Source: Aedes albopictus
Lineage: Eukaryota > Arthropoda > Insecta > Diptera > Culicidae
DNA length: 64,000 bases
Reading direction: 5' to 3'
Assembly (NCBI RefSeq): GCF_035046485.1
Contig: NC_085137.1
Coordinates: forward strand, 43,889,155 to 43,953,154
Both the position numbers and the translations under genes were made by a program. The notes under the pieces were generated by a model. That model saw only the letters and a program-made list of their open reading frames with translations, made no database searches and had not been told where the DNA came from. This document shows, piece by piece, positions 45,896 to 59,345 of the stretch. The first letter of the stretch is position 1, and the number at the start of each line of letters is the position of its first letter.

Positions 45896-47209
45896 CCGTC
45901 AAATGGGGTAACTTGCAACACTTTTTGACTTTGAAGCAATATCATTGAAAATCTAAACATTTCAAACATACTGTAAAGCATCGTGTACACTAATTACCAC
46001 GAGTAGAATACTATGCAGAACTTCATTTACCAAAATACGTTGCCACCTAAACAGGAGGCGTGAAATACATGCTTGTTGCAAGTTACCCCATCTGTGGGGT
46101 AACTTGCTACACATGACATGAAGCTAAGTTAGCTACCATTCAACTGCACTAACATTCTAGTTCTTGGTAATTTCATAAGTTTTTGATGTAATGCATGAAA
46201 AATGCTTTGAAAATATGTACACTAACCAATTGATATATGATTTTTCATTAAAGGGTTTGTAGTTATCATAAGCGAGAGTATATCGTTTCACAACAGATCT
46301 TACGTTCCTCAAATATGAAATATTTATAGATCTAATGACTCAGCACTAGTTAAAAAATGTGAACAATGCTTAATGTAGTTTGTTGGAAACGTAAAGTGAG
46401 CCATCTTAAGGTTATTTTTAGTATAAAGTGGTGTTTGGCTGCTTCAGCTAAAATAACATGATTTAAACACCCATTCAACTACATATTAACAAAGTTAAAA
46501 GCCGTCAATTTTGGCATTCTATTGAAATAATTTACTCCAACTAGGTTCAGAATAGATGTTGGTGATTGTTTGAGATCGTTCATTAACTGAATTAAACTTT
46601 CATTAAGGTGAAATGTAAATGAAGTTTTAAAATATGGAAGTATTCAACAATGTTTGAAAGTTTCGTGCAAACAAATGATAAAATTGAGTTGACAATTGAA
46701 AATGAACACGTCAGGTAATTATTAAATGATCCATTTTGATCATTTCTATCCGAAAAATCGTGCAATGAAAATATATCATAGGAAGTTTTATTAATTTCAA
46801 CTGTTGCAAGTTACCCCATAGTGGTTGTCGAATATGATTATGTTTTTTTACATTACTTAGTCGATAAGTTCATCAAACTTTAATCGTTCAGCTAAGCTTA
46901 CTATTAGGTACCCTAACTGTAAGCAAGGTCATCAGACTTATCGCACTTACCATAGTAGAGAGGTAAAGCACGATTTTCAAACTTGTTTTTATGGCATGAA
47001 ATGAGCAAACCGTTTTAACAGTGTAGCTGAACAATAAACAAAGAAACAAAACTATTTTTTTCACTAAAACGATCTTAGGTACACATAGTTTTTGTTATCT
47101 GAAATGGTAGAGCATACAAGCTATCATTATTATGAAAAAATAGTTCATATTTAATGTATGTCATCGTGTTGCAAGTTACACCGCTGTTGCAAGTAACCCC
47201 GTTTGACGG
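45896..47209. mobile_element. 1.3-kb TA-flanked element with GTTGCAAGTTACCCC repeats
   Basis: CCGTCAAATGGGGTAACTTG and, on the minus strand, CCGTCAAACGGGGTTACTTG, with TA on each side (45894-45895, 47210-47211). The word GTTGCAAGTTACCCCA or its complement also occurs at about 46077, 46097, 46803 and 47169. No transposase. Confidence 0.8.
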
Positions 47210-47211
47210 TA

Positions 47212-49020
47212 TATAAGTTTCCCGTAGCAAATACTAAGCGATTCTGCACGCATTGTTCCCCATTACCTCGCACACATGTTCGACCTACTTCAGTACTTCA
47301 AACTCACACGAGCACGTTCTTTTTTTTTCCTTCTGTGGGATGTCGAATTTCCCAAACAGAGACGAAAATGTTTTCCATTCCCTTTCTCTGTCTATCGCCT
47401 TGCCGTGCAATTCACCTCGCAAGAACGCAGCCACGGAATGTAAACGAAAGGTAGCGCGGAAAGAAAAACACCACAATACTTGCGACACATGACGACGACC
47501 ACGACGAGGATGATGATAAAGACGATGGAAACAAATGCAAAATCCCTTTATTCGGCCACACAATCTCAATAGGATAATGCAGGAAAACCGCAACACAAAA
47601 GGAAATAAAGGATGGCTGTCGCGGATTAATGACACGCAATGAGGATTGCTCCCCTTCTCAAATTTTGGGGCGAAAAGCGATGGGGGATGTTGATTTTCAG
47701 CTGCGTGTAAGTTTGTCCGTGTGTGTGTGTGCGTGTGAGTGCGTATGTTTTTGGCCAATTTTTGGCTATAACTGGATGTTAGTTTTTCCTTCATCTCGAG
47801 TTCTTTTCGTGCTGATGAGAGTAGTCGAAATTCCTTCGATAAACAATGAAACTATTTTTAGAGTTGAAAATTCGGCACTTGACTGGTACTCGTGACGTGA
47901 GCTGAGAAAAGGGAGATGAATATTGAAGTTTTGCTCTTTGTTGGCATTTTTTTTCGGCTGGGGAATGTATTGTAGTAAATTTTATGTTGAACATGAATGT
48001 TTTCATACACTTCGTAAACTTTATACTCTTAGCAGCAAATGCCGTCGGTGAACCCATGATTTTTCATCTTCGATTTGCACATTTTAAATAAAAAGGAACT
48101 GATTTAAAAAGTGAAGCACGATTCATTCACTTCTGATCAATATGTTGCGAATCAACACATTCTTCCTGGTTGAGCAAGATTTGGATTTCACTACTTTTAT
48201 CACCGTTTCTCACATTTCCACTTTCTTCAAACTATTATTTTTCCAAAAACACGATTCACATAATCCTTTCGAAACGCTTCCTCCAGCTTAGAAAATATTC
48301 CATTTTCCTCTGCCGCCCACTTATAACCTACCCAAATTGCGATGACAGATCAATGATTCGCGACTTTCGCCAGTCACTGTTTTTCCCAATTTTTCGCAAC
48401 AAACCCCTTCAAAAACAATTTTCAATCACTTCAACACCAGATTTCACAAACTTCACTCCCCACTCTCGAATCTGGACCTCCTGAGTCCTGATCCAACTAC
48501 TTCCGAATCCACTCACGGACCCTTTCCGAACGAACAATAAACTTGGAACGCACTTTTCCGCAATAGTAGGTAGGTACACCCGTGTGTCCAGTTGGAGCAA
48601 CCAGCTCTGAAAAAGTGGCGTCAGTCGTCAACCAACAGCAGCAGAAACGGGGAGCAATAGATGCGAGGAAAATGCTGTCAGTTTGGTGGCGAAGTCAGCT
48701 GCTTGCTGTGCTCCGTACTCTCTCGCTTTTCGCAATACGTACGACCAGCAGAGAGCTGATCGCTCTTGGTTTTCCACGAAAAAGGTGGAAATACGGTACG
48801 AGAGCGGGGGGTTTGCTGCTGCTGCTGTTTTGGGGCGATATATTGTTTGGAAACAGAGATTGCAGAACGCGTGACCGAGGGGTGTTGAACTGTGCACGGG
48901 AAGTTAATCGGTAGCTATCGGTTGCTGTGCTGACGATGTGCATTGGCGTTTGGATGAGGACGCATGGTGGTTTTTGCAGTGCATCACGTTGGGAAGAGCT
49001 CACCCTAATGCACAAGAAGA
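47212..49020 (-). promoter_or_regulatory. Non-repetitive island, possible minus-strand promoter and 5' UTR exon
   Basis: Higher GC and no TIR or array structure. On the minus strand, GTCC|GTGAGT at 48517/48516 is a good splice donor at the end of a possible untranslated exon (about 48650-48517). A GT/CA run lies at about 47715-47745. ORFs of 75-169 codons on both strands overlap heavily and show no domain. Evidence is composition plus one donor only. Confidence 0.25.
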
Positions 49021-49023
49021 GTT

Positions 49024-49107
49024 AATTCAGTAACAAACTTTGAAAACGACGTATAATCAATGCTACACCATTGGTTATACGTCGTTTTCAAAATTTGTTA
49101 CTGAATT
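49024..49107. other. 84-bp near-perfect hairpin
   Basis: AATTCAGTAACAAACTTTGA begins the 5' arm. The 3' arm ends ACTGAATT. About 38 paired bases with two or three mismatches surround a 6-8-base loop. Either a minimal MITE or a pre-miRNA-like fold. Confidence 0.7.
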
Positions 49108-49178
49108 GTTGTTAAAATTCTGATGGCGGAACTTCTGATGTAATTTTGAATTGATGTTTGTTTCATCTTTATTGATTA

Positions 49179-49825
49179 CACTAGTTTACAGCATTTTTGA
49201 ACTCGGTAAGCTGATGATCGTTTTTGGTGTAGAATCATGCCCTGAGTTCGAAAACGCGAAGGAAAAAAATACAGTAGAGCGGAAATTTTTTCGACTTTCC
49301 ATACAAGGTTGATGATTTGAAATCGATTTTTGTTCCATTTTTAAGCAAAGTCGCTTACTTCACACATCTCATTCTCCGTAATCAATGCTCCGATTGAGCT
49401 GAATTTTTTACTGTAACTCGTCTACATATGATATGTCAAATAAACGTTGAGAAAGAATTTTTAAATTGTTTTTTCTTATTTAAAAAAATACATTTCTTCA
49501 AATATTTTTGGAAAATTTGCTAAAATTTAAGGAGATCGTCCCCAATACTCGCCAATATCTTGAATTTCATCAATCCGACGCAAACCTGCATTCAGATGAT
49601 CGAATGGTATTATATTCAGCTTTTAATTCATGGAAAAAGATTTAAAATTGTTTGAACAAAACGCAAGATATTTGAATTTTATTAAATTCCTTTGAGCTAA
49701 AACTCAAAAACTGTTCTACTTTAAATTTTTTGAAGCACGGTTTCGAAATCAGCCCTAAATTATGCTTCAAAAACTTTGGTCGTTGATAGAAGTTCACGAC
49801 TTTCGTTTTATTTTGTAAACTAGTG
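49179..49825. mobile_element. Second CACTAGTTTACA MITE, 647 bp
   Basis: Same ends as 23878-24838 and shared interior in opposite orientation. It abuts the next element at GTG-TTATA. Confidence 0.75.
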
Positions 49826-49828
49826 TTA

Positions 49829-50680
49829 TAGACTGTTTCAGAAATTATAAATACACTAACGTTTAACTGCCATTTCAATTTGAGCACAATATCCAAAAAA
49901 GTTTCTTCTAGCTCTTATAATAAACATTTTGTGGATGTTTCTGGTAAAAGTTAAAAAATATGGCTCTGTAATCTAGATGATTAAAATTTGAAGTTGCACA
50001 AAAAATGTAGCATAGTAGAAAAGAAAAAAATCTCACAGAGAAAATATTTAATTTCCAAGCACAATAAAAATTGCTGTATCGATAATAAAAGATATTTCTC
50101 GATTGGTAAGAGTAATTTTCACTGGAATTTTTGATCAAGAACCACCATTACGGGCCTTCTCAATACAAAATGTTTTGTTTCAAATTTCTCAACAACACCA
50201 GTAGCAACAAACGTTAAGCAAACGAATATCTTAATTACTGCTTACTGCATTCGTTTTTATGGTATGACAAGCTTTGGCATCTGAAGGATCGAATGAGCTG
50301 AAAAAATAAGTTTGTTTAGATTAAATGCGTTCAGGAAAGCTAAGAAACTGTGTGGTAGTTCTTATGTTCCGTAGAAAACCTTAAAAAATAAGAAACTTGG
50401 TCTCCGAAAAACTGTTGTGGAAATGCCTTTATCGATTTTTCCCAAATTTTGATCAAAAATGTTGAAATCATTAAAAAACACCTTTGTGCAAATGCAAATT
50501 TGAAAAATTATGTTATTTGTTAGAGAACTCAACTATTCTTCAAAATATCAAGACAATTGAAAGGAAATATAAAAATATGGAGTACAATATGCTATACTCT
50601 TAAAGAAGTTGGTAAAAATCATTAGAACAGTTCATTTAATTGAATAAACAAAGTGTATTTATAATTTCTGAAACAGTCTA
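49829..50680. mobile_element. 852-bp TA-flanked MITE
   Basis: TAGACTGTTTCAGAAATTAT at both ends, inverted and matching for about 30 bp. TA at 49827-49828 and 50681-50682. No ORF above 80 codons. Confidence 0.85.
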
Positions 50681-51399
50681 TAGATTATTAACGCGAGGCT
50701 AGTTCACCTCGGAAGACAGAATATGTTAAAAATTCTTAACCTTTTCATGCCAATTGCTGTTATTTTGATATTTATTGTCTATACGATCACCCCCGAAGGT
50801 AGACCTGTGCGCCGACTATATTTTGGCCGGCGGCGGCGGCGGCGTCATCGGCGTCACGCCGGTGGCAGCTTTCGGCAGCGGCGGCGGCGGCGGCGTGAAT
50901 CGGCGTGACCAAAATTTGACCATAATTTCAACATTGGCAAAACAAAAAAGTTGTCATTACGCTCTATAATTTGCAGTCTGAGCTTTTTCATGACCATTGA
51001 TGACATAAACTATCACATTAGAATGAATACCTTTTTTTATTTCTGTTCGGCTCCGCACTGCCACCAGTGATTAGGCTTTTTTTACTTATGTGTTTATTTG
51101 GCAAACTCGGGCGTCACATATGGTCATAACAGAGCCGAAATGATTTATACATTTTTGTTGTTACGTTGTTTACATTTTTGAGATTTTTAATAGCCTTAGT
51201 ACTATATATGTTTGGGGAGCAGACAAATATTTATAATATGAAAGGAATATGAAGACATTACCGGTATCCTCATTGTAATGCATGTTGCATTACTCCATTG
51301 CAAACAAAGGGCAACAAAATATTGATTTTACTACAATTTTTTGTTTCGCTTTCTCAAAACCTTCAGAAGCTATCAAACTTGATAATTAGGTAACACTAT

Positions 51400-53508
51400 T
51401 TTCAGTAAGGAATCCCCGAATATTTTCAGGGAGGAATTCTAGGAGGAGCCTGAAAGAAACTCCTGAAGGAATCCATGAAGAAAATTTTGCACGTATCTCT
51501 GCAGGAACTGCTGTATGAAACCCTGAAGAAACTTCTGCAGGTGTCTCTGGTGGTTCAAGAATCTCTTTTAGAGATCCCTGCTGAAAATTCTGAAGAAATC
51601 CCTGAATGAACTTTTCGAGGAATTTCAAAAGAAAATACAGGATGAATCTTCAAAAAAAAATTCCAGGAGGATTCCTCAAATGAATTCAAGCAGGAATCCC
51701 AAGGGAATTACAACTGGAGTTTACAAAGGAATTCCGGGAGAAATCCCCGACGGAATGCCAGCGGGAATTTCTAAAGATATTCCAGAAGGAATCTCCAAAG
51801 AATTTCTAGGGAGAATCAATACAAACTATCGAGAAGGAATCTTTGAAGGAATTCCAGGAGATATTCCTGAGATAACACTAGGAGGAATTTTCGTAAGAAT
51901 TTTATGAGAAATCCCATAAGACATTCCATCAGGAAACTCCGAAGTAATTCTAGGGAGAATCCCCAGAGGAATTCTAAGAGGAACCCCTGGAGAAATTTCG
52001 TGAAAGATCCCCGTAGGAACTATAGGAGGAATCTCCGAAGAAATTTGAAGAGGTTTCACCAAAGGAATCCCAAGAGGAAATCCCGAAGGAAATCCAGAAG
52101 GAATCCCAGACGAAATATCAGGAGAAATCTCCGAAGAAAAAATGCTCGAAGGAAGAACCCCTCAAGAGAAACCCCCGAAAAGCAATAAGAGGAATCCCCG
52201 AAATTACTCTAGGTGGAATCCTCGAAGAAATTCCAAGAGAAATCCCCGATAAAATTATAGGAGAAATCACCGAAAGAATTCCAGGAGAAAACCCTGCAGG
52301 AATTCAAGGAGGACTCCCAAAGGAATTCCAGGAGGAATCTCCGGAGAAATTCAAAGAGAAATCACCAATGGAATTTTATGAGGAAATCCCGGTAATCCCC
52401 GACAAAATATCAGGAGGAATCTCCGATTGAATTTTAGAAGGAATCATCGAAGGAAGTCTAGAAAGAATCCTCGAAGATTATACAGGAGAAATCCCAGAGG
52501 GCACCTCCGAAGGAATTGCGGGAGGATTCTCCGAAGGAATCACAAGCGGATTCCTCCAAGAGGAAACACCGATGGAATTCTAAGAGAAATCCCCTTAGAA
52601 AGTCCAGGAGGAATTTCCAAAGAAATTCAAGATGGAATCCTGGAAGAAACTCTAGGAAGAATCTTCGAATATCAGGAGAAATTTCCGAAGGAATTCTAGG
52701 AGAAATCTCCGAAAACATTCAAGAAGGAAATCCCGAAGGAATTCCAGGAGGAATCCTGGAGTAATTCCATGAGGTATTTTTGAAGGAATTTCATGAAGAA
52801 AATCCGAAGAAGATCTAAGAGGAATAACCAAAAGAATCCCAGGAGGAAACCCCGAAAGTATTCCAAGAGGAATCTACGACGGAATATCAAGAGGAATCCT
52901 CGAGAAAATCCCAGGGAGATTAAATAAAAGGAGTCTAGGAGGAATCCCCAAAGAAATTCCATATTTTTTAAAAGAAATTCGAGAAGAAATCATCAAAGTG
53001 TTTCTACAAGGGACCAACGAAAAATATCCAGGAGAAATCCTCGTAGGACTTCCATGAGAAACCGCTGAAATAATTCTAGGAGGATTTCCCGTAGAAATTC
53101 AAAGAGAAAAATCCGATATAATTCCAGGAGGAATCCTCGGAGAAATTCGAAGAGTAATTCCCGTAGAAATTTCTGGAGGAATCCCCGAGGGAATATAAGT
53201 AGGAATCGCCGAAGAAATTTCAAGAGGAATTCTCGAAGAAAGTTCAGGAGCAATCCTCGAAGAAAGTTCAGGAGGAATCCCCAAAAGAAGTCCAGCAGGA
53301 ATACCCGACGGAATTCCTGGAAGAATTCCTTAAGGAATTCCAGGAGAAATCCACGAAACACTTACAGGAGAAATACTTGCAGGAATTGAGGTTCCCAGAG
53401 GGGAACCCTGAAGGAATACTCGAAGAATTTTCAAGAGGAATCCCCATAGGAAGTCCAGGAAAATCTCCGAAGGAATTTTAGGAGGAATTCCCGAAAGAAT
53501 TTAGAGAG
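51400..53508 (+). repeat. 24-bp GAATTCC array, left segment
   Basis: The clearest array: GGAATTCCAGGAGGAATC with CCCGAA between, period 24 bp, so all three forward and all three reverse frames tend to stay open. Minus-strand frames read as an eight-residue pattern FLLEFLRG and other frames as GIPGGIPE or EFQEESPK. ORFs up to 122 codons here are not genes. Confidence 0.85.
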
Positions 53509-54589
53509 AACCCAACTAACATTTTCAGCGCTATAAGCTTCAGTCATTTGCTTTCTGTTGTGTAACCATCGTATAAAAGCAGTCAACGTTGAATAAAAAG
53601 GAAGCTAGTCAAATATAAATCATAAGCTAATACACGACTGCAAAACAAGCACCATACAGCTACCAAACTCGGTTTTCAGAAATCCATCGCTTGTCACTGG
53701 GGTTGCCTTTACTCCACTCTATTCCAACTCCGGGAGATTTCCCGGAAGATGTGAAAACTTGAGCAAATCGAATAGGAGTCCCCACTAACAAAACAGCTGC
53801 TACTATACAGTCAATTCGTTATACTGACAAATCCCAAAACCAGCAGCACTATGAAGGCCGTTATGCGATTCCATTACAGCTTGAAGCTGTAATAAAGAAA
53901 CTGTTGGCATACCAACACGGCTTGTCAAATGTAAACATTTTTGTCAAAACAAACTTTAAGCGGGATATATAGCTACTACAGAAATTCTTTACAGCTATCC
54001 ATCTCTGTGCTGTGAAATTATTTGGGTTGCTTTTATTGCACTTTAATTACATGCCGGAAGATGTGCCGGAAGATGTGCAAATCGAGTAAGAGCCAATACA
54101 AGCCAATACAACAGCTGCTTTTATGCAGTACGTTTTGTAATGTTGCCAAATACACACAACAGCAGCGCTTTGTAGCTGTTTAACACCCAAAAGGCCAAGG
54201 TCGTTTTCGCAACAAATTTTCAACTTGAAAAATTCATAACTCTGTTGATTTTTATCCAATCCTAATGAAAATTTGAGACAATATCCAGTTTTTATTCTAG
54301 TTTTGATAAAATGGGACACGAAGTCTAAAACCTGGATGGTTCCGGAGTTATTCCGGATTCCCGTGGGGTACCAACGTTATGGCATTTGGGGTATTTCTAT
54401 CAGAACTATTTTTTTCTCTATGGAACAACTTTAAAACATTGGCAATAATTGAAACTTTATCGAAGCTGATTGTATTAGTACATTTTCTGAACACCTGGAG
54501 TCCTTCTGGATGTTTCTGGGTCCCCTGGAATGCCTCCGGGGAAACCGGTGCCAGGGGACATTTTCATTTTTACTCCAAAACATACCGTG

Positions 54590-56030
54590 CGGCAGCTCAT
54601 TCTTCATGATTTTCCGTCAGTAGGATTATTTTAACTGTAAAAATGGTCATTGACCGTTTTGGCCACTTCCGGAACATCCGGAGTGCCCTGGCGGAACCTG
54701 TAGTAGAGGACACTTGTATTTTTACTCCAAAATATACCGTGTTGCAGCTCATTCTTCATGATTTCCGGTCAGTAGAATTATTTTAGCTGTAAAAATGATC
54801 GTTGGCCGTTTTGGCCGCTTCCGGAACATCCGGAGTGCCCTGGTGGAACCTGTAGTAGAGGATGTTTGCATTTTTACTCCAAAATATACCGTGCGGCAGC
54901 TCATTCTTCATGATTTCCGGTCAATAGGATTATTTTAGCTTTAGAAATGATCGTTGACCTTTTTGGCCGTTTCCGGAACAACTGGAGCGCCCTGGTGGAT
55001 CCTGTAGTAAAGGACACTTGCAATTTTACTCCAGAACATACTGTGCGGCAGCTCATTCTTCATGATTTTTCGTCATTAGGATTGTTTTTGCTATGAAAAT
55101 GATCATTGACCGTTTTGGCCACTTCTGGAACATCCGAAGTGCCCTGGCGGAACCTGTAGTAGAGGACACTTGCATTTTTACTCTATAATATACCGTGCGG
55201 CAACTCATTCTTCATGATTTCCGGTCAATAGAATTATTTTAGCTGTAAAAATGATCTTTGTCCGTTTTGGCCACTTCCGGAAGATCCGGGGTGCCCTGGC
55301 AGAACCTGTAGTAGAGGACACTTGCATTTTTACTCCATAATATACCGTGCGGCAACTCATTTTTCATGATTTCCGGTCAACAGAGTTATTTTAGCTGTAG
55401 AAATGATCGTTGACCGTTTTGGCCATTTCCGGAACATCTTGAGTGCCCTGGTGGAACCTGGTGTAGAGGACACTTGCATTTTTACTCCAGAACATACCGT
55501 GCAGCAGCTCATTCTTCATGATTTTTCGTCATTAGGATTGTTCTTGCTATGAAAATGATCATTGACCGTTTCGTCCACTTCCGAAACGTCCGAGGTGTCC
55601 TGGCGGAACCTGTAAAAAAGGATACTTCCACACTTATTCCAGAACATACTGTGTGGCAGCTCAATCTTCATGATCTTCCAAAAACAAGATTCTTATAGCT
55701 ATGATAATTGTCAATCATAATTATGGCCATTTCCTGCATTTGCGGGGTTCCCTAGTGGTGACTGTAATAAAAGACCTTGCACTTTGCCTCCACAACTCAT
55801 CGTGCGATTGCTTATTCTTTATGAATTTTTGTCAATACGACTCTTATAACTATGAAAACGGTCATTGACCATTTTGGCCACTTCTGGAACATCCAGGGTG
55901 CCCTGGCAGAACCTGTAGTGATGGATGCTTGCATATTTACTCCATAATATACTGTGCAGCAGCTTATTCTTCATGATTTTTTATGTTCAAGATTCTTATA
56001 GCTATGAAAATTATCATTGGCCATGAAAAT
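54590..56030 (+). repeat. 152-bp monomer array, left arm
   Basis: CTCATTCTTCATGATTT recurs about every 152 bp (54597, 54749, 54901, 55050, 55204, 55356, 55508, 55660). Each unit has GACCGTTTTGGCCACTTCCG and GAACCTGTAGTAGAGGACAC. Monomers decay toward the centre. Confidence 0.9.
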
Positions 56031-56340
56031 TATCATTGACATTTGCATGGTGCCCTTGCGTTACATGTAGTAACCTAATGTGTGATAAATTAGCATTATG
56101 GTAAAGTTCTCGGATGAAAACAAATAAAAATAATGTAATAACCTAACGCTATCCAACTTAAAAAGCTTTACCGTTTCAAATAGATGTAAGACCCTCCCTT
56201 TTTATTACCTCCGGAATAAAACAAACGTCAAAAGTTGCCTGGTTAGTGATTATAAGTAAGACAAACATGTAATCATATTTTTTACTCTCCTGACTCAATC
56301 TCGTCCCAATTTGAAAACTGTTTCTTCCTTCTAAAGTTGC
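56031..56340. other. Unassigned central sequence
   Basis: Short AT-rich stretch between decayed monomers and the reverse 24-bp array. A 60-codon minus-strand ORF has no support. Confidence 0.4.
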
Positions 56341-57275
56341 CTCCAGGGATTCCTCCAAGAATACTTGCAGGGATTGCTACAGAATTTTATGATGGTATTC
56401 AAGTTTTACTGTGATTTTTTCAGGAATTGCCGATGAATTCTTGGAGGTGTTTCTCCAAAGCTTCCTCTATGTTTTTTTTTCCGAGATTCCAATATAGATT
56501 CCTCCTGGGAACCCTTCGAGAATCAGTGTTGGGATTCCTCCAGGAATTTATGCTGGTGCTCCTCCAGGAATTCCCTTGGGACTTCATCCATGCATTTCCA
56601 TAAGATTCTCTTCTGTTATTTTCCTAATAGTTTTCCCAGTCATTCCTCCTTTGAAAACTCTGGAAGTTTTTCTTTTGGATTTCTTTTAGGTATTCTTGCA
56701 GGTATTTCAGGAATTTCTACTGGTACTTACAAATAAATTTATCTAGAAATGCATTCAACAATTTCAGGAAGGATTTCTCTTATAATTCCTCCTTGAATTA
56801 CTCCGTGGATTTATACAGACCTTATATAGAAGATTTCCTAAGGATTCATTCAGGATTCCCTCATATGATTCCTTCAGGAAATCCTGCTGGTTTTTAGAAG
56901 CTCTACTGAGGATGTGTCCAGGGATTTCTCCATCTAAGGATTTCATAATAAAAGTATCTCTATGGATGCCTTCAGTTATTTTCCAACTCAAACATGTTAT
57001 CTAAGAAATTCTCTGTTAATTTCTCCACGATTCCTCTATAAATTTCCCTGTACGCTTTCGTCTATGTATTTTCTGTGCTTACTCCATAATTTCTTCTTAG
57101 AATTTTTACGGGAACATCTTTTTGTATTGCTTTAAGAAATTCTTTCGATTCATGCTAGAATTTCTCAAGTCATTTTTGCTGGGATTCCTCCAGAAATTGC
57201 TCCTGATATGAACCCGAAACTTCTCAGGTATTCCTCCGTGGATTTCTTCGAAGACTGCGATAGGCATGCATTCAG
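56341..57275 (-). repeat. 24-bp array in reverse orientation
   Basis: GGATTCCTCCAGGAATT-type units, the complement of the flanking 51400-53508 array, inside the palindrome's centre. Confidence 0.75.
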
Positions 57276-57985
57276 AAATTGCTCGATGAATTTATCTGGT
57301 TCCTCCTTCAGTGTCAATGTCACGGCATAAGGTCCAAGGAGAGAAGGTACATAGGATTTTATGATACATCAAATCGTTTGGACGTTATTTCGTATAAAAA
57401 TCAGCCATGGGAACCGACACATTATTGCCTGCATGTTATGGTCAGGCTCCGATTTTTTTATGGCTATAGAAATTCTATCTTGGAAAATAATGAAGAGCAA
57501 ACTTCTGCATAGTATGTTCTTTAGTAAAAATTTAAGTGTTCACCACAACAGGTTCTATCAGGACACCCCAAAAGTCTTGGAAGTGGTCTCAATAGGACGC
57601 AATCAGTAAAGTGCTAGATTGAAAGTAGTACGCTGGTTTTTTTTATAATTCCCACGCTGTTTACACCATTTCATTGCATAAACGAAGAATTTATCATCTC
57701 ACCTTAAAAAAAATCCAGCTCACTACTTTAAATCGTGTATTGCACTGACTGCTTCCTAACCAATTTTTCCCCATTCTTTCATGCTAAAAGTCAGCCGTTG
57801 AATATTTTCGTTATCATTCAATACCGGTTTCTGTTAGTTTTTGGGTTTCGTGAACAGTAGGTTGTAAGCCTGAGGTCTCCTATCCACCGTGGTGGGGCTG
57901 GCATCTTAGGTACAGCTTCCCGTCGAGGACCATCTCATGCTCAGCCGCTGGATGCCAGAACAGAGCATCCTCTTGACAAAAATCG
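57276..57985. other. Unassigned central sequence
   Basis: A GC-richer block (about 57860-57975, with CACCGTGGTGGGGCTGGCAT) borders the right arm. No domain recognised in the short ORFs. Confidence 0.4.
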
Positions 57986-59345
57986 TAAGGAAAGAGTTGC
58001 CACACTGTATGTTCTGGAGTAAAAGTGCATGTGTCCTCTAATACAAGTTCCGTACCCCGGACGTTCCGGAAGTGGCCAAAATTGTCAATGGCCTTCTTTG
58101 CAGCTAAAAGAATCCTATTGACGAGAAATCATGAAGAATGAGCTACCACACGGTATGTTTTGGAGTACAAATGCAAGCGTCCTCTACTACAGGTTCCGCC
58201 AGGGCACCCCGGATGTTCCGGAAGTGGCCAAAACGGTCAACGATCATTTTACAGCTAAAATAATTCTGTTGACCGAAAATCATGAAGAATGAGTTGCCGC
58301 ACGGTATATTATGGAGTAAAAATGCAAGTGTCCTCTACAACAGGTTCCGCCAGGGCATTTCGGATGTTCCGGAAGTGGTCAAAACGGTCAATGATCATTT
58401 TCATAGCAAAAACAATCCTAATGACGAAAAATCATGAAGAATGAGCTGCCGCACAGTATGTTCTGGAGTAAAAATGCAAGTGTCTTCTACTACAGGTTCC
58501 GCCAGGGCACCCCGAATCTTCCGGAAGTGGCCAAAACGGACAAAGATCATTTTTACAGCTAAAATAATTCTATTGACCGGAAAACATGAAGAATGAGTTG
58601 CCGCACGGTATATTATGGTGTAAAAATGCAAGTGTCCTCTACTACTGGTTCCACCAGGGCACTCCGGATGTTCCGGAAGTGGCCAAAACGGTCAACGATC
58701 ATTTTACAGCTAAAATAATTCTGTTGACCGAAAATCATGAAGAATGAGTTGCCGCACGGTATATTATGGAGTAAAAATGCAAGTGTCCTCTACAACAGGT
58801 TCCGCCAGGGCATTTCGAATGTTCCGGAAGTGGTCAAAACGGTCAATGATCATTTTCATAGCAAAAACAATCCTAATGACGAAAAATCATGAAGAATGAG
58901 CTGCCGCACAGTATGTTCTGGAGTAAAAATGCAAGTGTCCTCTACTACAGGTTCCGCCAGGGCACCCCGAATCTTCCGGAAGTGGCCAAAACGGACAAAG
59001 ATCATTTTTACAGCTAAAATAATTCTATTGACCGGAAAACATGAAGAATGAGTTGCCGCACGGTACATTATGGTGTAAAAATGCAAGTGTCCTCTACTAC
59101 AGGTTCCACCAGGGCACTCCGGATGTTCCGGAAGCGGCCAAAACGGTCAATGACCATTTTTACAGTTAAAATAATCCTACTGACCGGAAATCATGAAGAA
59201 TGAGCTGCCACACGGTATATTTTGGAGTAAAAATACAAGTGTCCTCTACTACAGGTTCCGCCAAGGCACTCCGGATGTTCCGGAAGTTTCCAGAACGGTC
59301 AATGACCATTTTTACAGTTAAAATAATCCTACTGACGGAACATCA
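57986..59345 (-). repeat. 152-bp monomer array, right arm, with a 455-bp higher-order repeat
   Basis: CATGAAGAATGAG recurs about every 152 bp (58129, 58281, 58433, 58586, 58739, 58890, 59041, 59192, 59344). The block at about 58190-58640 is almost identical to 58645-59095: three monomers duplicated as one unit. Confidence 0.9.

Noticed and set aside
47285..47794. 169-codon minus-strand ORF, one of the longest in the window
   Set aside because: Low-complexity His-Thr run from a CA microsatellite, no domain, overlapping ORFs on the other strand, no supporting splice or start context.
50829..50910. GCC/GGC-rich block, considered as a CpG-island promoter
   Set aside because: It is the terminal part of a TIR element and is mirrored at 63230-63345.
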